The translations under genes were made by a program, and so were the position numbers. Below are positions 18,061 to 26,842 of a DNA stretch of 64,000 nucleotides, one piece after another. Under the pieces are notes generated by a model. It did no database searches and had not been told where the DNA came from. It saw only the letters and a program-made list of their open reading frames with translations. The stretch covers positions 918,392 through 982,391 of the forward strand of contig NZ_BMQY01000001.1 of NCBI RefSeq assembly GCF_014648355.1, written 5' to 3'. The stretch comes from Couchioplanes azureus. Its GTDB lineage: Bacteria > Actinomycetota > Actinomycetes > Mycobacteriales > Micromonosporaceae. How positions within the stretch are numbered: the stretch's first letter is position 1; every line of letters begins with the position of its first letter.

Positions 18061-18843
18061 TTAGGTGATGGCCCAGACCATCTTGCCGGTGCGGGTCGGG
18101 AGCGCACCCCACATGGAGGCGGCGTGGTGTACCGCTCGCAGTCCGAGGCCGCGAGCGGTGACGTCGCCGGGTTCTGAGCCGGCGGGACGCATCTGTGGCA
18201 GGCGTGGATCGTCGTCGTAGACGCCAAGGTGGAGGCCGGTGGGCAGGCGGGTGATGGTGGCCTCGATACCGGCGCAGGCGTGTTCGACTGCGTTGACGAC
18301 TAGTTCCGAGATCAGGATCCGGGCGCGTAGCCCCAGCTCGGTGCGTTGCCAGCGGGTGCAGGCGTCGGTGACCAGCTCGCGGGCCTGCGCGGCAGCAGCC
18401 GGGTCGGCTACCAGGGACAACCGGAGCCTGTCGGTTCCTGGTCCGCCGCGGTCGAGGGCTGCGCGGGCCTGCGGCAAGGTCTCGTAGATGCGCAGGTTTC
18501 CGCCTTGCTCACAGCGCTCGCGGACACCGGCCAGTCGAGGCTCGAGGGGCGCATGGGCGACGACTGGGCACGCGGGAGTGGTCCAGCCTCGGACGGTGCG
18601 CCACAAGGCGGCGCTCGCACCGTCCGGATCATGAAGATCTTGCAGGTTCAAGAGGATCCCGGCCGGCCGCGCGGCCACACAACCGCGCAGGACGCCGGCA
18701 CATGCCAGTTGCAACTGACGGTTCCAGCAGCCACTGACGGCGACCTCGATGACGGCAGTCTCCACGTCCGCTACCGCTGCCACCCTGTGCGCGTCATTGC
18801 CGATCTGCGGCGGCAGCAAGATCGGTGACCGACCGAGCTTCAT
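18061..18843 (-). CDS. STAS-like / anti-sigma-type HATPase fusion protein (copy 1)
   Basis: A 260-residue cytoplasmic protein. The N-terminal about 115 residues (TAVIEVAVSGCWNRQL, PAGILLNLQDLHDPDGAS) have the layout of a STAS domain. The C-terminal about 110 residues are an RsbW-type HATPase: the N box is ISELVVNAVEHA, then VYDDDPRLP and ARGLGLRAVHHAA. RsbW-like proteins bind sigma factors or their antagonists and may phosphorylate STAS partners. It follows a stand-alone STAS gene on the same strand, and the pair is duplicated at 45.6-47.0 kb. An antagonist fused to its kinase-like partner is unusual; the target is unknown. Confidence 0.82.
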   Translation of the reverse strand: MKLGRSPILLPPQIGNDAHRVAAVADVETAVIEVAVSGCWNRQLQLACAGVLRGCVAARPAGILLNLQDLHDPDGASAALWRTVRGWTTPACPVVAHAPLEPRLAGVRERCEQGGNLRIYETLPQARAALDRGGPGTDRLRLSLVADPAAAAQARELVTDACTRWQRTELGLRARILISELVVNAVEHACAGIEATITRLPTGLHLGVYDDDPRLPQMRPAGSEPGDVTARGLGLRAVHHAASMWGALPTRTGKMVWAIT

Positions 18844-19041
18844 CCTCTCTCCTCGTGGTCGGTGCCGGGTGCCACTGCTGATCGCGTGGGACTCCAGGCA
18901 GGGGGGCGACCTTCACAGAGGACTTACCCGGCGCGGCCGGCGCAAACGCGGTTCGGCGCCGAAGCGTCGCCCCCAGGGGTACTCGAGGGGTCGGAGGAGC
19001 TTTCGTCTCACAGCAGCGGGGGGCAGAAAGTCACCCGGGGC

Positions 19042-19410
19042 TCATGTACCGAGTCCATGCCCGTCGAGGCCCTGTCCAAAGGCGTCTTCCCCGATCAGGT
19101 GCAGCAGCAGCCGGACCGCGGGATGGGCTGCGACCAGCACCATGGGGACCTGTCGCTCGGCGGCCTGAGCACGCAAGGTCAGCAGCTCTCGGCCGCCCGC
19201 GGCGTCGCAGAAGGCCACTCCGGCGAGATCCAGCTCGATCCTGCCCTGAGCGCGGTTCGTCAATCTGGTCATCTGGTCACGAAAGCTGGCCACGACGGCT
19301 GCCTCGAGGTCACCGATCACCCGGATCCGCAACGCGCCATCGTCCAGACCGAAACTGGAGACCACCAGCCCTCGTGGCGCGAAGCGGCCGAGATCGGTGC
19401 TAGTCATCAT
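19042..19410 (-). CDS. STAS-domain protein lacking the phosphorylatable serine (copy 1)
   Basis: A 122-residue single-domain STAS (anti-sigma factor antagonist-like) protein. The ATG at 19410 follows AGGAGAGGG at suitable distance. Core motifs are LRIRVIGDLEAAVV and IELDLAGVAFCDAAGGRELL. At the usual DSSG phospho-site the sequence is DAAG (residues 69-72), so the normal Ser is replaced by Ala; such a protein would not be switched by phosphorylation in the standard way. It is upstream of, and probably co-transcribed with, the STAS-HATPase fusion gene. Confidence 0.82.
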   Translation of the reverse strand: MMTSTDLGRFAPRGLVVSSFGLDDGALRIRVIGDLEAAVVASFRDQMTRLTNRAQGRIELDLAGVAFCDAAGGRELLTLRAQAAERQVPMVLVAAHPAVRLLLHLIGEDAFGQGLDGHGLGT

Positions 19411-19733
19411 CGTTTTTCCGCCCTCTCCTGTGACGGTCGGTCCCCCGTGCGCTCGGCGAGTCATCAATGGCGATAGCTCGTGCGGACATAGCAAACCTGT
19501 CGTGCACCATGGTCACCATCCCGCGACCGGACGGAAGAGGCCCAAGTCCACCGAGACCTCGGGTGGGATGAGGGGTGATCCAGTGTGCAGGTCAGAACAG
19601 ATGTGGCGGAGTTGGCGCCGCGCCTTACCCGCTTTGCCGGGGTGCCGACGACGGAGTGCGCTTCCTGATCTTGTCCGGCAGCCAGCGCAGAGCCGCTAAC
19701 TCACGAAGGACGGCGTCATCGTAGGTTGACCAG

Positions 19734-20051
19734 GTGGATCCGGGGAAGCTAAGCGATCAACAACGCCTGGCCTTGGCAGCGGTCACCGGCGCGGGTCAGC
19801 GATGGTGCTTCGGCAGTTTCAAACATCGGCCGCGTGACGAAGCGGTGGCGTCGCTACAGCAGATCGCCGATCCGGTGGTGCTAGGTGTCGCGATGGCGGG
19901 AGCTCTTGCGATGGCGCAGATCGACGGGTGGGAGGCGGCTCGTCAGCTTGCCCGCCTGTATGGCGAGGCCGGCGCGGATCGGGAGGTGGCTGCGGCGGTG
20001 TTGGCGTGGCATCACGAACAGTCCCGAACGGGTGAGCCTGGCCGACCTTGA
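19734..20051 (+). CDS. Hypothetical small protein
   Basis: A 105-residue protein from GTG 19734. It is helical, with LSDQQRLALAAVTGAG, an Ala-rich core LGVAMAGALAMAQIDGWEAARQLARLYGEAG and AAAVLAWHHEQSR. It resembles no family I recognise. Its residue composition looks protein-like and it stands alone on the plus strand between minus-strand genes. Confidence 0.5.
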   Translation: MDPGKLSDQQRLALAAVTGAGQRWCFGSFKHRPRDEAVASLQQIADPVVLGVAMAGALAMAQIDGWEAARQLARLYGEAGADREVAAAVLAWHHEQSRTGEPGRP

Positions 20052-20117
20052 CGGGTGGAAAGGTGGACGGCGGAGCCGGCTGACGGAAGACGCATAGGTC
20101 CAATCGTTCGTCGATGG

Positions 20118-20726
20118 TCAAGCTGGGCTGCAGCGCAGGGTACGGGTGTACCGGCCGGGAACGGACTCGACGACGATGCTCGGCTCGGGAGGGTCGGCGC
20201 AGGGCCACGGCTCGTGCGGAGGCGCGGGGATCGGTGCATGGCCGTCGTCTCCGTCGAACAGCAGACCGTAAGGGTCGGGGATGCTGCCCCAGCCCCAGAT
20301 CGGAAGCGGCCGTGGCGGCACAGCCCCCAGGCCGGCGAAAGGGTCTTCGATCTCGGACTCGATCGAGCAGTGATGCCGCCATCCGTCGCCGGCATCAAAG
20401 GTGTATCCGAACTCGTCACCGATCTTCAGGACCGCACCCAGGGCCCACGCGTCGGCGTCGAGATCACCGACCGGGTCGAGGTCGTCGATGTCGTCGTGGT
20501 GGCGAAACTCAGTGACGCTGCGATCGTCCGGCAGTCGGAACTCACGCAGGTGGCTGCGGTCCCAGCGAGCGAACGCCTGATCGATCGCCTCGGCAAAGGC
20601 GCAGAAGGAGTGTCGGATGGAGACGGCGAACACCCGCCCCGGCCTTGGCCACACCGCACCCGCCTTTCCGCCGCCGAGCAGCTCTACCCGCACCGACCAC
20701 CACGTTGCTGGCCACCCAATGGTCAT
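20118..20726 (-). CDS. Plasmid pRiA4b ORF-3-like family protein
   Basis: A 202-residue protein with the features of the pRiA4b ORF-3 family: WSVRVELLGG near the N terminus, FAEAIDQAFARWDRSHLREFRL, and GDEFGYTFDAGDGWRHHCSIESEIE. The fold is found on plasmids and in IS1096-type elements; its biochemical role is unknown. Its ATG overlaps the stop of the upstream GAF gene (ATGA at 20723-20726), so the two are translationally coupled. Confidence 0.8.
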   Translation of the reverse strand: MTIGWPATWWSVRVELLGGGKAGAVWPRPGRVFAVSIRHSFCAFAEAIDQAFARWDRSHLREFRLPDDRSVTEFRHHDDIDDLDPVGDLDADAWALGAVLKIGDEFGYTFDAGDGWRHHCSIESEIEDPFAGLGAVPPRPLPIWGWGSIPDPYGLLFDGDDGHAPIPAPPHEPWPCADPPEPSIVVESVPGRYTRTLRCSPA

Positions 20727-21283
20727 GAGCGCCCACCATGCCCGACAGAGGGGATTGCGCCGTACGGCCCGACTGTGCAGGCGTGTTGGGCCACCACGGT
20801 GGCGCAGGTACTGGCAACAGCGCCGAGGTATTCACGTTCGCTGGCGGTGAAGACGTGCACGGCCGCGTCATGGATGATGCCCAGCACACCGACCGGCTTG
20901 TGGCGCACCATCAACGGCACGGCGGCGAAGGCCCGACCCCACAGCAGACCCGCCGACGGGTACGCCGCCCTGATCTCTACCGGCGAGGACAGCCAGATCG
21001 AGTCCTCGCGCACCACTGCGTCCGTCAGGGGATTGTGCGGTCCCACCGTGAGCGCCCCTGCCGGACGCAACGGCCCGCAGCCGCTCGGCATCATCATCAG
21101 ATCAAGATTGCCGTCGGTGGTCATCGTGCCCAGCACTGCGCTGTCGGCGCCGGACCCGGCGACGGCTTGCACGAGCGCCACCTCCACCACCGCCGGATCG
21201 CCCGGTGATCTCAGGGCTGCTTCCAGCAGCAGGTACAGGCGAGACAACAGGTCTGCAGCACCGTAGTTGCCGTCCGACATCAT
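20723..21283 (-). CDS. GAF-domain protein
   Basis: A 186-residue protein starting at ATG 21283, with GAGGAAGG about 9 nt upstream. The central region (SAVLGTMTTDGNLDLMMM, GRAFAAVPLMVRHKPVGVLGIIHD, FTASEREYLGAVASTCA) is a GAF sensor fold with the typical VPL...G.L.I pattern. There is no output domain, so it probably senses a small ligand and signals by partner binding. It is coupled to the pRiA4b ORF-3-like gene by an ATGA overlap. The ligand is unknown. Confidence 0.75.
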   Translation of the reverse strand: MMSDGNYGAADLLSRLYLLLEAALRSPGDPAVVEVALVQAVAGSGADSAVLGTMTTDGNLDLMMMPSGCGPLRPAGALTVGPHNPLTDAVVREDSIWLSSPVEIRAAYPSAGLLWGRAFAAVPLMVRHKPVGVLGIIHDAAVHVFTASEREYLGAVASTCATVVAQHACTVGPYGAIPSVGHGGRS

Positions 21284-21730
21284 CACCGAACCTTCCTCGG
21301 ATATCGCCGGTCCGGTCAGGGTGCGGCGACGATCGGTGGGGGGCGTTGGCCCACGTTGCAGAGTCAACGAGCGCACCCCGAGACTGACGTCATCCGTCAG
21401 GACGCCTCCCATCGGCGATCATCGTCCCGATTGCTCACCATGGGGGGTGAATTACGTCGAACGGCCCATTGTCAATGGGTTGGGCGGCCCTTCTCCGATC
21501 CTGTTCGGGCTGCTTGAGGCGCTCACCGCATCGAGGAGTCAACCGCTTGATCTCAAGCCCCACTCCACGGGTGCACACCGGCAGTATGCGAGCCAGTGAC
21601 CTGTCGTGGTCGGCGCGGCTCTACTGCCGGCTTGCCGGTCCGCCTCAATGACTCATGCCGCCGTGGCGGAGGCCCGACGGGCCGTCCGGGTGGGAGGCTG
21701 TCCGCCGGACCAAGACCGCAGGTGAGGAGA
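21284..21730. other. Intergenic region between divergent GAF and hemerythrin genes
   Basis: No convincing gene is present in these 447 bases. They should hold the promoters of both neighbours. A perfect 15-bp palindrome, CCCATTG-T-CAATGGG at 21465-21479, is the only clear structure and could be an operator. Confidence 0.4.
21465..21479. promoter_or_regulatory. Candidate operator palindrome
   Basis: CCCATTG and CAATGGG flank a single T. It lies in the shared upstream region of the divergent GAF and hemerythrin genes, 252 bp before the hemerythrin start. Role inferred from symmetry and location only. Confidence 0.3.
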
Positions 21731-22402
21731 GTGGCTGTGACGCAGCGCGGCGAACGTCCGGACACCAATGAGATGGTGATCGTGCATCAGGTGTACCGGC
21801 GCGAGTTTCGCCTGCTGCCCGCCCTGGTCCGCGGCGTGGCGGACGGCGACCGCGCCCGCGCCCGTGAGGTGGCCGAGCACTGCCGTTTCCTGACCAGGGC
21901 GCTGCATCATCACCACAGCGACGAGGACGCGCTGCTCTGGCCCTGGCTCGTCGCCGCTGCCGAGGTCAGCACTGCGGTGACCGAGCGCATGCAGAGTCAG
22001 CATGAGCGGGCCGCCGCCCTACTGACCGAGGTCGACCAGTTGACACCGTGCTGGGCGGCCGACGCCGACGCGGTCCTCCGGGAGGAGCTTGCGCAGACGC
22101 TCACCGCATTGCACACCGTGCTCGTCGAGCACCTGGACGACGAGGAGGCGAACCTGCTGCCCTTGGTTGCCGAGTACATCACCGTGGCGCAGTGGCGGGA
22201 GTTGAGCCGCCGGGGTCGACGCAGCATGCCGATGCGTCAGGGCCTCGTCTTCCTCGGAATGATGCTGCAGGACGCCACCGCCGCCGAGCGGTCCGGCATC
22301 CTGGCCCAGATGCCGGCACCCGTACGGTTCATCTTTTCGCGAATCGGGATGCCGGCCTACCGGCGCTACGTCACCCGGATCCACCCGCCCACCGGCCAGT
22401 GA
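21731..22402 (+). CDS. Hemerythrin HHE-domain protein
   Basis: A 223-residue protein. GTG 21731 directly follows GGTGAGGAGA and fits the family N terminus. The di-iron ligands of the HHE fold are visible: His in MVIVHQVYRREF, HCRF and HHHHSDEDALLWPWL, then QSQHERAA and VEHLDDEEANLLPL. Such proteins bind O2 or NO or store iron in the cytoplasm. The C-terminal third (MPAPVRFIFSRIGMPAYRRYVTRIH) matches actinobacterial hemerythrin-domain relatives. The exact ligand is unknown. Confidence 0.87.
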   Translation: MAVTQRGERPDTNEMVIVHQVYRREFRLLPALVRGVADGDRARAREVAEHCRFLTRALHHHHSDEDALLWPWLVAAAEVSTAVTERMQSQHERAAALLTEVDQLTPCWAADADAVLREELAQTLTALHTVLVEHLDDEEANLLPLVAEYITVAQWRELSRRGRRSMPMRQGLVFLGMMLQDATAAERSGILAQMPAPVRFIFSRIGMPAYRRYVTRIHPPTGQ

Positions 22403-22482
22403 GCCGCTTCGCTACCACACACCCTGTAGCTGCCCGCTACCAGAGTGAGGATTATGGAGGCATCGACGGGACACTAGGGGCT

Positions 22483-22761
22483 ATGGAGAGCGATGGTGCC
22501 GTCCTCTCGCACGGCTACGACCGCTTCGGTTGTGCACTGCACACGACCCGAGACCGTGACGCCGAAGTCATCCGGACCGCGTTACGCGAGGTCCACCCGC
22601 GCGACTTCCACGCCGACCGCCATCCCCCGGGCTTCGTCGTTGAGGACCTCGACTCAGACGGCGGCCTCACCGCGCCGTTGCGGGTGCGCTACTGCGGCTA
22701 CGAACCGTCCGCCCACCGGATCGTCCGCTACGCGCAGACCTTGACACCGTCGGTCACCTGA
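22483..22761 (+). CDS. Hypothetical small protein
   Basis: A 92-residue protein (MESDGAVLSHGYDRF, PPGFVVEDLDSDGGLTAPL, VRYCGYEPSAHRIVRYA) from ATG 22483. No family recognised. It follows the hemerythrin gene by 80 bp on the same strand and could share its transcript. Confidence 0.5.
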   Translation: MESDGAVLSHGYDRFGCALHTTRDRDAEVIRTALREVHPRDFHADRHPPGFVVEDLDSDGGLTAPLRVRYCGYEPSAHRIVRYAQTLTPSVT

Positions 22762-22880
22762 CCCGAAGACGTGTCGGCAGTCGCAACCACTACACATCCA
22801 CCCCGCCGGCCGGTTCCGCCGTCGCGCCGAGGCCGACCGGTGCCCTGACCACCGAGTGACCCGCCCTCAGCGGGCGTCCC

Positions 22881-23294
22881 TCACGCGGCGCGATATGGGC
22901 AGGACGAAGGATCGTCGAAGTGGCGGTGGCGGCCGCCCTGTACCAGGCGCTGCACTGCAGCGACGAGTTCGGCATTGTTGAACGGTTTGAGCCACACACC
23001 ACAGACGTGGCTGTGCGCGAAGCGCGGATCTCCGGGTTGAACCCCTCCTGTAAGGATCGCCACGGGGATGTCGCTCAACCCTTCGTCTTCGCGAATGGCC
23101 TGACACAGTTGGAGGCCGTCGAGATGCGGCATGTTCAGATCGGTCAGGATGACATCGGGTGGTTGCCGGTGAGCCCGTTCCAGGGCGGCGCGTCCGTCTT
23201 CCGCCTCCATCACCGTGAATCCAGCCCGGCTGAAGAGACGGTGCAGAGCCATGCGGACATCGTCTGTGTCCTCGACGACGAGAATGGTGGCCAT
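22881..23294 (-). CDS. Single-domain response regulator (CheY-like)
   Basis: A 137-residue receiver domain with no output domain. The acidic pocket is VEDTDD (residues 7-12), the phospho-acceptor is D52 in VILTDLNMPHLDG, the switch Thr is T82 in VAILTGG and the conserved Lys is K103 in WLKPFNN. ATG 23294 has GAAAGGA upstream. It lies 188 bp downstream of a PAS/GAF sensor kinase on the same strand and is its likely partner. With no DNA-binding domain it must act through protein contacts. Confidence 0.9.
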   Translation of the reverse strand: MATILVVEDTDDVRMALHRLFSRAGFTVMEAEDGRAALERAHRQPPDVILTDLNMPHLDGLQLCQAIREDEGLSDIPVAILTGGVQPGDPRFAHSHVCGVWLKPFNNAELVAAVQRLVQGGRHRHFDDPSSCPYRAA

Positions 23295-23482
23295 CAGCAG
23301 ATCCTTTCTCGGGCGTTTGCCGCTCGCGCGGCCCCACGGTGGCGGAGTGCTTCTGATCAAGTTCATTGTTCCGCTGATGCCGCGCTCAGACCGGTAGACG
23401 GCATAGATGGGACCGAGCGAATCCACGCAAGGACCTAAGTGCCATGGCCGCCACAGCAGGCCATGGCATTCGGCGGTTGGCT

Positions 23483-25138
23483 CTACTGCGGGGGCTTGGT
23501 GGGCAGCTCGATGGTGAAGGTGGTGCCCGGTCCCGGACGATCGGCCAGGGTGATGGTGCCGCCGTGGCGTTCGAGGATGGTGCGGGCGATGACCAGGCCG
23601 AGCCCGGTGCCGGGGATGCGGCGGTCGAGCGCGGTGGAGGCGCGGTAGAAGCGGCGGAACAGTCTGGGGCGGTCGATGGCCGGGATGCCGATGCCGGTGT
23701 CGGTGAACGACCAGATGATCCACTCGCCGCCGCCTGTGGTGGTGTCGCCGGCCGGTTCGTTGTGGGTGTGGGTGTGGGCGGTGATGGTGATGGTGCCGCC
23801 TGTCGGGGTGTACTTGATCGCGTTGGACAGCAGGTTGTCCGCGACCTGTCGCAGCCGGTGAGGGTCGGCGTGCAGCGGCAACCGCGCGGGGGTGTTCACG
23901 GTGACGGTGAGCTGCTTGTCGGCAGATAGTTCGGCGAGGCCCTCGACCGAGGCGTCAATGATGTCGGTGAGGTCAGTAGCGGTGGTGTCGATGGCGAGAT
24001 GCCCGGATTCGAGGCGGGCGAGGTCGAGGAGGTCTTCGGCCATCACGGTGAGCCGTTGCGCATTGCGGCTGATGGTGTCCAGGTAGCGGCGCAGCTCGTC
24101 CTGGGCGAGGGTACCGGCTTCCTCGTTGACCATTTCCGCGGTGCTGGTGATCACCGCGAGGGGATTGCGCAGCTCGTGGGTGACCAGGGCCAGGAACTCG
24201 TCCTTGGTGCGAGCTAGCTCGATGGCGAGTTCCTCGGCGCGGCGGCGTTCCAGGTACTGCCCGACGTGGGCGGCGAGACCGGACAGCAAGCCGGTCAGTG
24301 TGTCCTCGGGGTCTTCGACTCTATCGCCGTAGACGCACAGGGCTCCCAGCGTGAGCCCACCGGCCATGATCGGCACTCCGACCGCGACGTGCAGACCGAT
24401 CGCCGCGGCGGCGCGGCTGCGCACCGATGTCGCGTCGGTGGCTAGGTCCGGGATCCACCGCGGCTGGCGTTCGGCATAGACGCGGCCGGGCAGCCCGATG
24501 CCGTAGTCCAGCTCCTTCATGGCGAAGCCACCCAGGCGGCGGCCGGGCTCGGTGTGCCGGGCGGCGCAGCACAGCAGTTGCCGGTCGGGGTCGGCCAGCC
24601 ACAGTTCGGCCACCGGCCAGCCCATCTTCACGCCGAGCGCCTCCACCACCCGGGTGGCGGCGGCGCGGCTGGAGCTAGCTTCGGCCAGCCCGTGCGAGAC
24701 GGCGCCCTCCACGGCGGCGAACCGGCCTGCGCGCACCGCCGCGGTGATGTCATGGGCGAAGGCGTGAAACACCGGCCCGGTCGGGGTGTCGGTGGCGGTC
24801 AGAGTCAACTCGATCGGGAACTCGTGGCCGTCACGGTGGATCGCCGCCAGTTGCAGCCGCTGTCCGAGTACCCGGCCGGGGCCGCCGGCGGTCACCCGTG
24901 CCAGGCCGGCGCGGTGCTGCTGCCGGTACCGTTCCGGGATGATCAGCTCGGCGACGTCCCGGCCGCACGCCTCGGCGTGGGGGTAGCCGAACAGGGCCTC
25001 GGCGGCCGTGTTCCAGCCGACCACCCGGTCGGCGGCGTCGATGGCGACGTATGCCTCCAACGCCGCAGCGAGTACGGCCTCGGGTTCGTGCAGCACACGA
25101 TGGTCACAGATGACCGGTGCCACGTCGGGCAGGTCCAT
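23483..25138 (-). CDS. PAS-GAF sensor histidine kinase
   Basis: A 551-residue soluble kinase with no membrane segment. In order: a PAS domain (about residues 25-130, GWNTAAEALFGYPHAEA and FAHDIT), a GAF domain (about 150-300, AVGVPIMAGGLTLGALCVYG), HisKA with the phospho-accepting His in VTHELRNPL (about 322) and a HATPase domain (NLLSNAIKYTPTGG, FTDTGIGIP, GTGLGLVIARTILERHGG). It autophosphorylates and should pass phosphate to the response regulator just downstream. GGGGGAG precedes ATG 25138. The stimulus is unknown; PAS-GAF pairs often sense redox, light or small ligands. Confidence 0.9.
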   Translation of the reverse strand: MDLPDVAPVICDHRVLHEPEAVLAAALEAYVAIDAADRVVGWNTAAEALFGYPHAEACGRDVAELIIPERYRQQHRAGLARVTAGGPGRVLGQRLQLAAIHRDGHEFPIELTLTATDTPTGPVFHAFAHDITAAVRAGRFAAVEGAVSHGLAEASSSRAAATRVVEALGVKMGWPVAELWLADPDRQLLCCAARHTEPGRRLGGFAMKELDYGIGLPGRVYAERQPRWIPDLATDATSVRSRAAAAIGLHVAVGVPIMAGGLTLGALCVYGDRVEDPEDTLTGLLSGLAAHVGQYLERRRAEELAIELARTKDEFLALVTHELRNPLAVITSTAEMVNEEAGTLAQDELRRYLDTISRNAQRLTVMAEDLLDLARLESGHLAIDTTATDLTDIIDASVEGLAELSADKQLTVTVNTPARLPLHADPHRLRQVADNLLSNAIKYTPTGGTITITAHTHTHNEPAGDTTTGGGEWIIWSFTDTGIGIPAIDRPRLFRRFYRASTALDRRIPGTGLGLVIARTILERHGGTITLADRPGPGTTFTIELPTKPPQ

Positions 25139-25332
25139 GGCACTCCCCCCACCGCTGTGCTCACCGTCGGACTGTGCGGGCGCCGGTCGGGGGGAATAAG
25201 GAGGAGGCGCTGCAGGGGCAGCGTACCGCCGCCGTCCGTTGAAGGAACCCCCAATGGACACCCTTCCCCTGCTCCCCGCGCCACGGTGACCAGCGACGCG
25301 ACCTGTCTCACATAGGGTGTCCGGTGATCTGT

Positions 25333-25372
25333 CCGGTGAGCGGGGGCTATCCGTTACCGATAGGCTCACCGG
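25333..25372. promoter_or_regulatory. Nested inverted repeats before the serine recombinase gene
   Basis: The outer arms CCGGTGAGC (25333-25341) and GCTCACCGG (25364-25372) enclose CTATC (25347-25351) and GATAG (25359-25363). The outer repeat ends one base before the ATG. It could be an operator or part of a recombinase res-type site; symmetry is all that supports this. Confidence 0.4.
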
Positions 25373-25373
25373 C

Positions 25374-25973
25374 ATGACCGCCGTGCTGATCGGCTACGCC
25401 CGCTGTTCCACCGACAAACAGGACCTGGAAGCCAACCGGCAGATCCTGCTCGACCTCGGCGTGCCCGCTGATCAGATCTACCTCGACCGGGCGTACTCCG
25501 GCACCACCCGCGCCCGGCCCGGCCTCGACCAGGCCCTGGCCGCCGTCCGCGCCGGCGACACCCTCGTGGTGCCGAAACTCGACCGGCTCGCCCGTTCCGT
25601 CCCGGACGCCCGGCAGATCGGCGACTCCCTCGCCGAGCGCCGCATCCGGCTGCAGCTCGGCACCATGATCTACGACCCGGGCGACCCGATGGGCAAGATG
25701 TTCTTCAACATCCTGGCCACCTTCGCCGAGTTCGAGGTCGACCTGCTGCGCATGCGCACCCGCGAAGGCATGGCCATCGCCAAGGCGAAGGGCAAACTCA
25801 AGGGCCGGGCCCCGAAACTGTCGAAGACCCGGCAGGCGCACCTGATCAAACTGCACGCCGCCGGCGAACACAGCATCGCCGAACTGGCGGAACTGTTCGA
25901 GGTGTCGCGCCCGACGGTGTACCGAGTCCTCGAACGCGCCAGCATCACGACAGCCACAGCGGGTGCGGCATGA
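25374..25973 (+). CDS. Serine recombinase (resolvase/invertase family)
   Basis: A 199-residue small serine recombinase. The catalytic region GYARCSTDKQDLEANRQ carries the active Ser, followed by DRAYSGTTRARPGL, VVPKLDRLARS and FAEFEVDLLRMRTREGMAIAKAKGKLKGR, then a C-terminal Hin-type helix-turn-helix (SIAELAELFEVSRPTVYRVL). It performs site-specific resolution or inversion of DNA. Nested inverted repeats directly upstream may be its binding site. It has typical full length for this family and is probably a leftover transposon or plasmid resolvase; no paired transposase remains next to it. Confidence 0.9.
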   Translation: MTAVLIGYARCSTDKQDLEANRQILLDLGVPADQIYLDRAYSGTTRARPGLDQALAAVRAGDTLVVPKLDRLARSVPDARQIGDSLAERRIRLQLGTMIYDPGDPMGKMFFNILATFAEFEVDLLRMRTREGMAIAKAKGKLKGRAPKLSKTRQAHLIKLHAAGEHSIAELAELFEVSRPTVYRVLERASITTATAGAA

Positions 25974-26035
25974 CCGCCGCAACCGCGTACTCCACCCCGG
26001 CCTGAACACCCCCCATCAGAAGCGAGCACCACACC

Positions 26036-26842
26036 ATGTCGATCACCGCTGACAGGACCGCCCTCACCGACCCCGCCCGGCTCGCTGCGGTACGCCGTTA
26101 CGAGATCCTCGACGCCCCCACCGACGGCCAATTCGACACCATCGCGGCGGCCGCCGCAGCGGTATGCGGCACCCCGATCGCCACGGTCAGCATCGTCGAC
26201 GCCGACCGGGTCTGGTTCGCCGCGACCAAGGGACTGGACGGCGTCGCGCAGGTCGGCACCGAACCGGGACTGTGCGCGTCGGCGTTCTGCACCGAGGGCC
26301 CGTACGTGGTCAACGACGCGGTCACGGATCCGCGCACCCTCGACCATCCGTTGGTACGTGGCGAGCTGGGGCTGCGGTTCTACGCCGCCGCCCCGATCGT
26401 CACCGCCGACGGGCACCACCTCGGCACCGTCACCGCGATCGACGCCATGCCCCGGGAATTGACCGAGACGCAGACGACCGTGCTCGGCCATCTCGCCGAC
26501 CAGGTCGCGCAGCACCTGGAGCTGCGCCTGGCCACCATCAAGGCGGTACGCGCCGAACGTCAGCTGCGCGACGAGGCCGAGCAACGCGCCGCCGCCGCCG
26601 CCGAACTCGCCGCCCAGATGCGCGCCGCGGCTGCGGTGCAGGCCACCACGCCGCACCCTGAGCACTGCCAGCTCGGCGGCACCGTCGGCTGCACCGCACC
26701 AGCCGAGATCAAGATCGCCGACTCGTGGGGCGACTCGGCCTGGGGCTGCACCACCCACGTCGAAGAGGCCATTCTTAATGTCCGTTCGGTGTTCATCGCC
26801 AGCGAAGAACTCGGCGGCCTGGCCGCCTACCTCAACCGCTGA
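26036..26842 (+). CDS. GAF-domain protein with Cys/His-rich C terminus
   Basis: A 268-residue protein. The N-terminal part is a GAF domain of the group that starts RLAAVRRYEILDAPTDGQFD (about residues 15-170, with CASAFCTEGPYVVNDA and IVTADGHHLGTVTAID). An Ala/Glu-rich coiled coil follows (about 175-205), then a 60-residue tail with HPEHCQLGG, VGCTAP and WGCTTH that could bind a metal. There is no kinase or cyclase output. It follows the recombinase gene by 62 bp. Ligand and partner are unknown. Confidence 0.75.
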   Translation: MSITADRTALTDPARLAAVRRYEILDAPTDGQFDTIAAAAAAVCGTPIATVSIVDADRVWFAATKGLDGVAQVGTEPGLCASAFCTEGPYVVNDAVTDPRTLDHPLVRGELGLRFYAAAPIVTADGHHLGTVTAIDAMPRELTETQTTVLGHLADQVAQHLELRLATIKAVRAERQLRDEAEQRAAAAAELAAQMRAAAAVQATTPHPEHCQLGGTVGCTAPAEIKIADSWGDSAWGCTTHVEEAILNVRSVFIASEELGGLAAYLNR

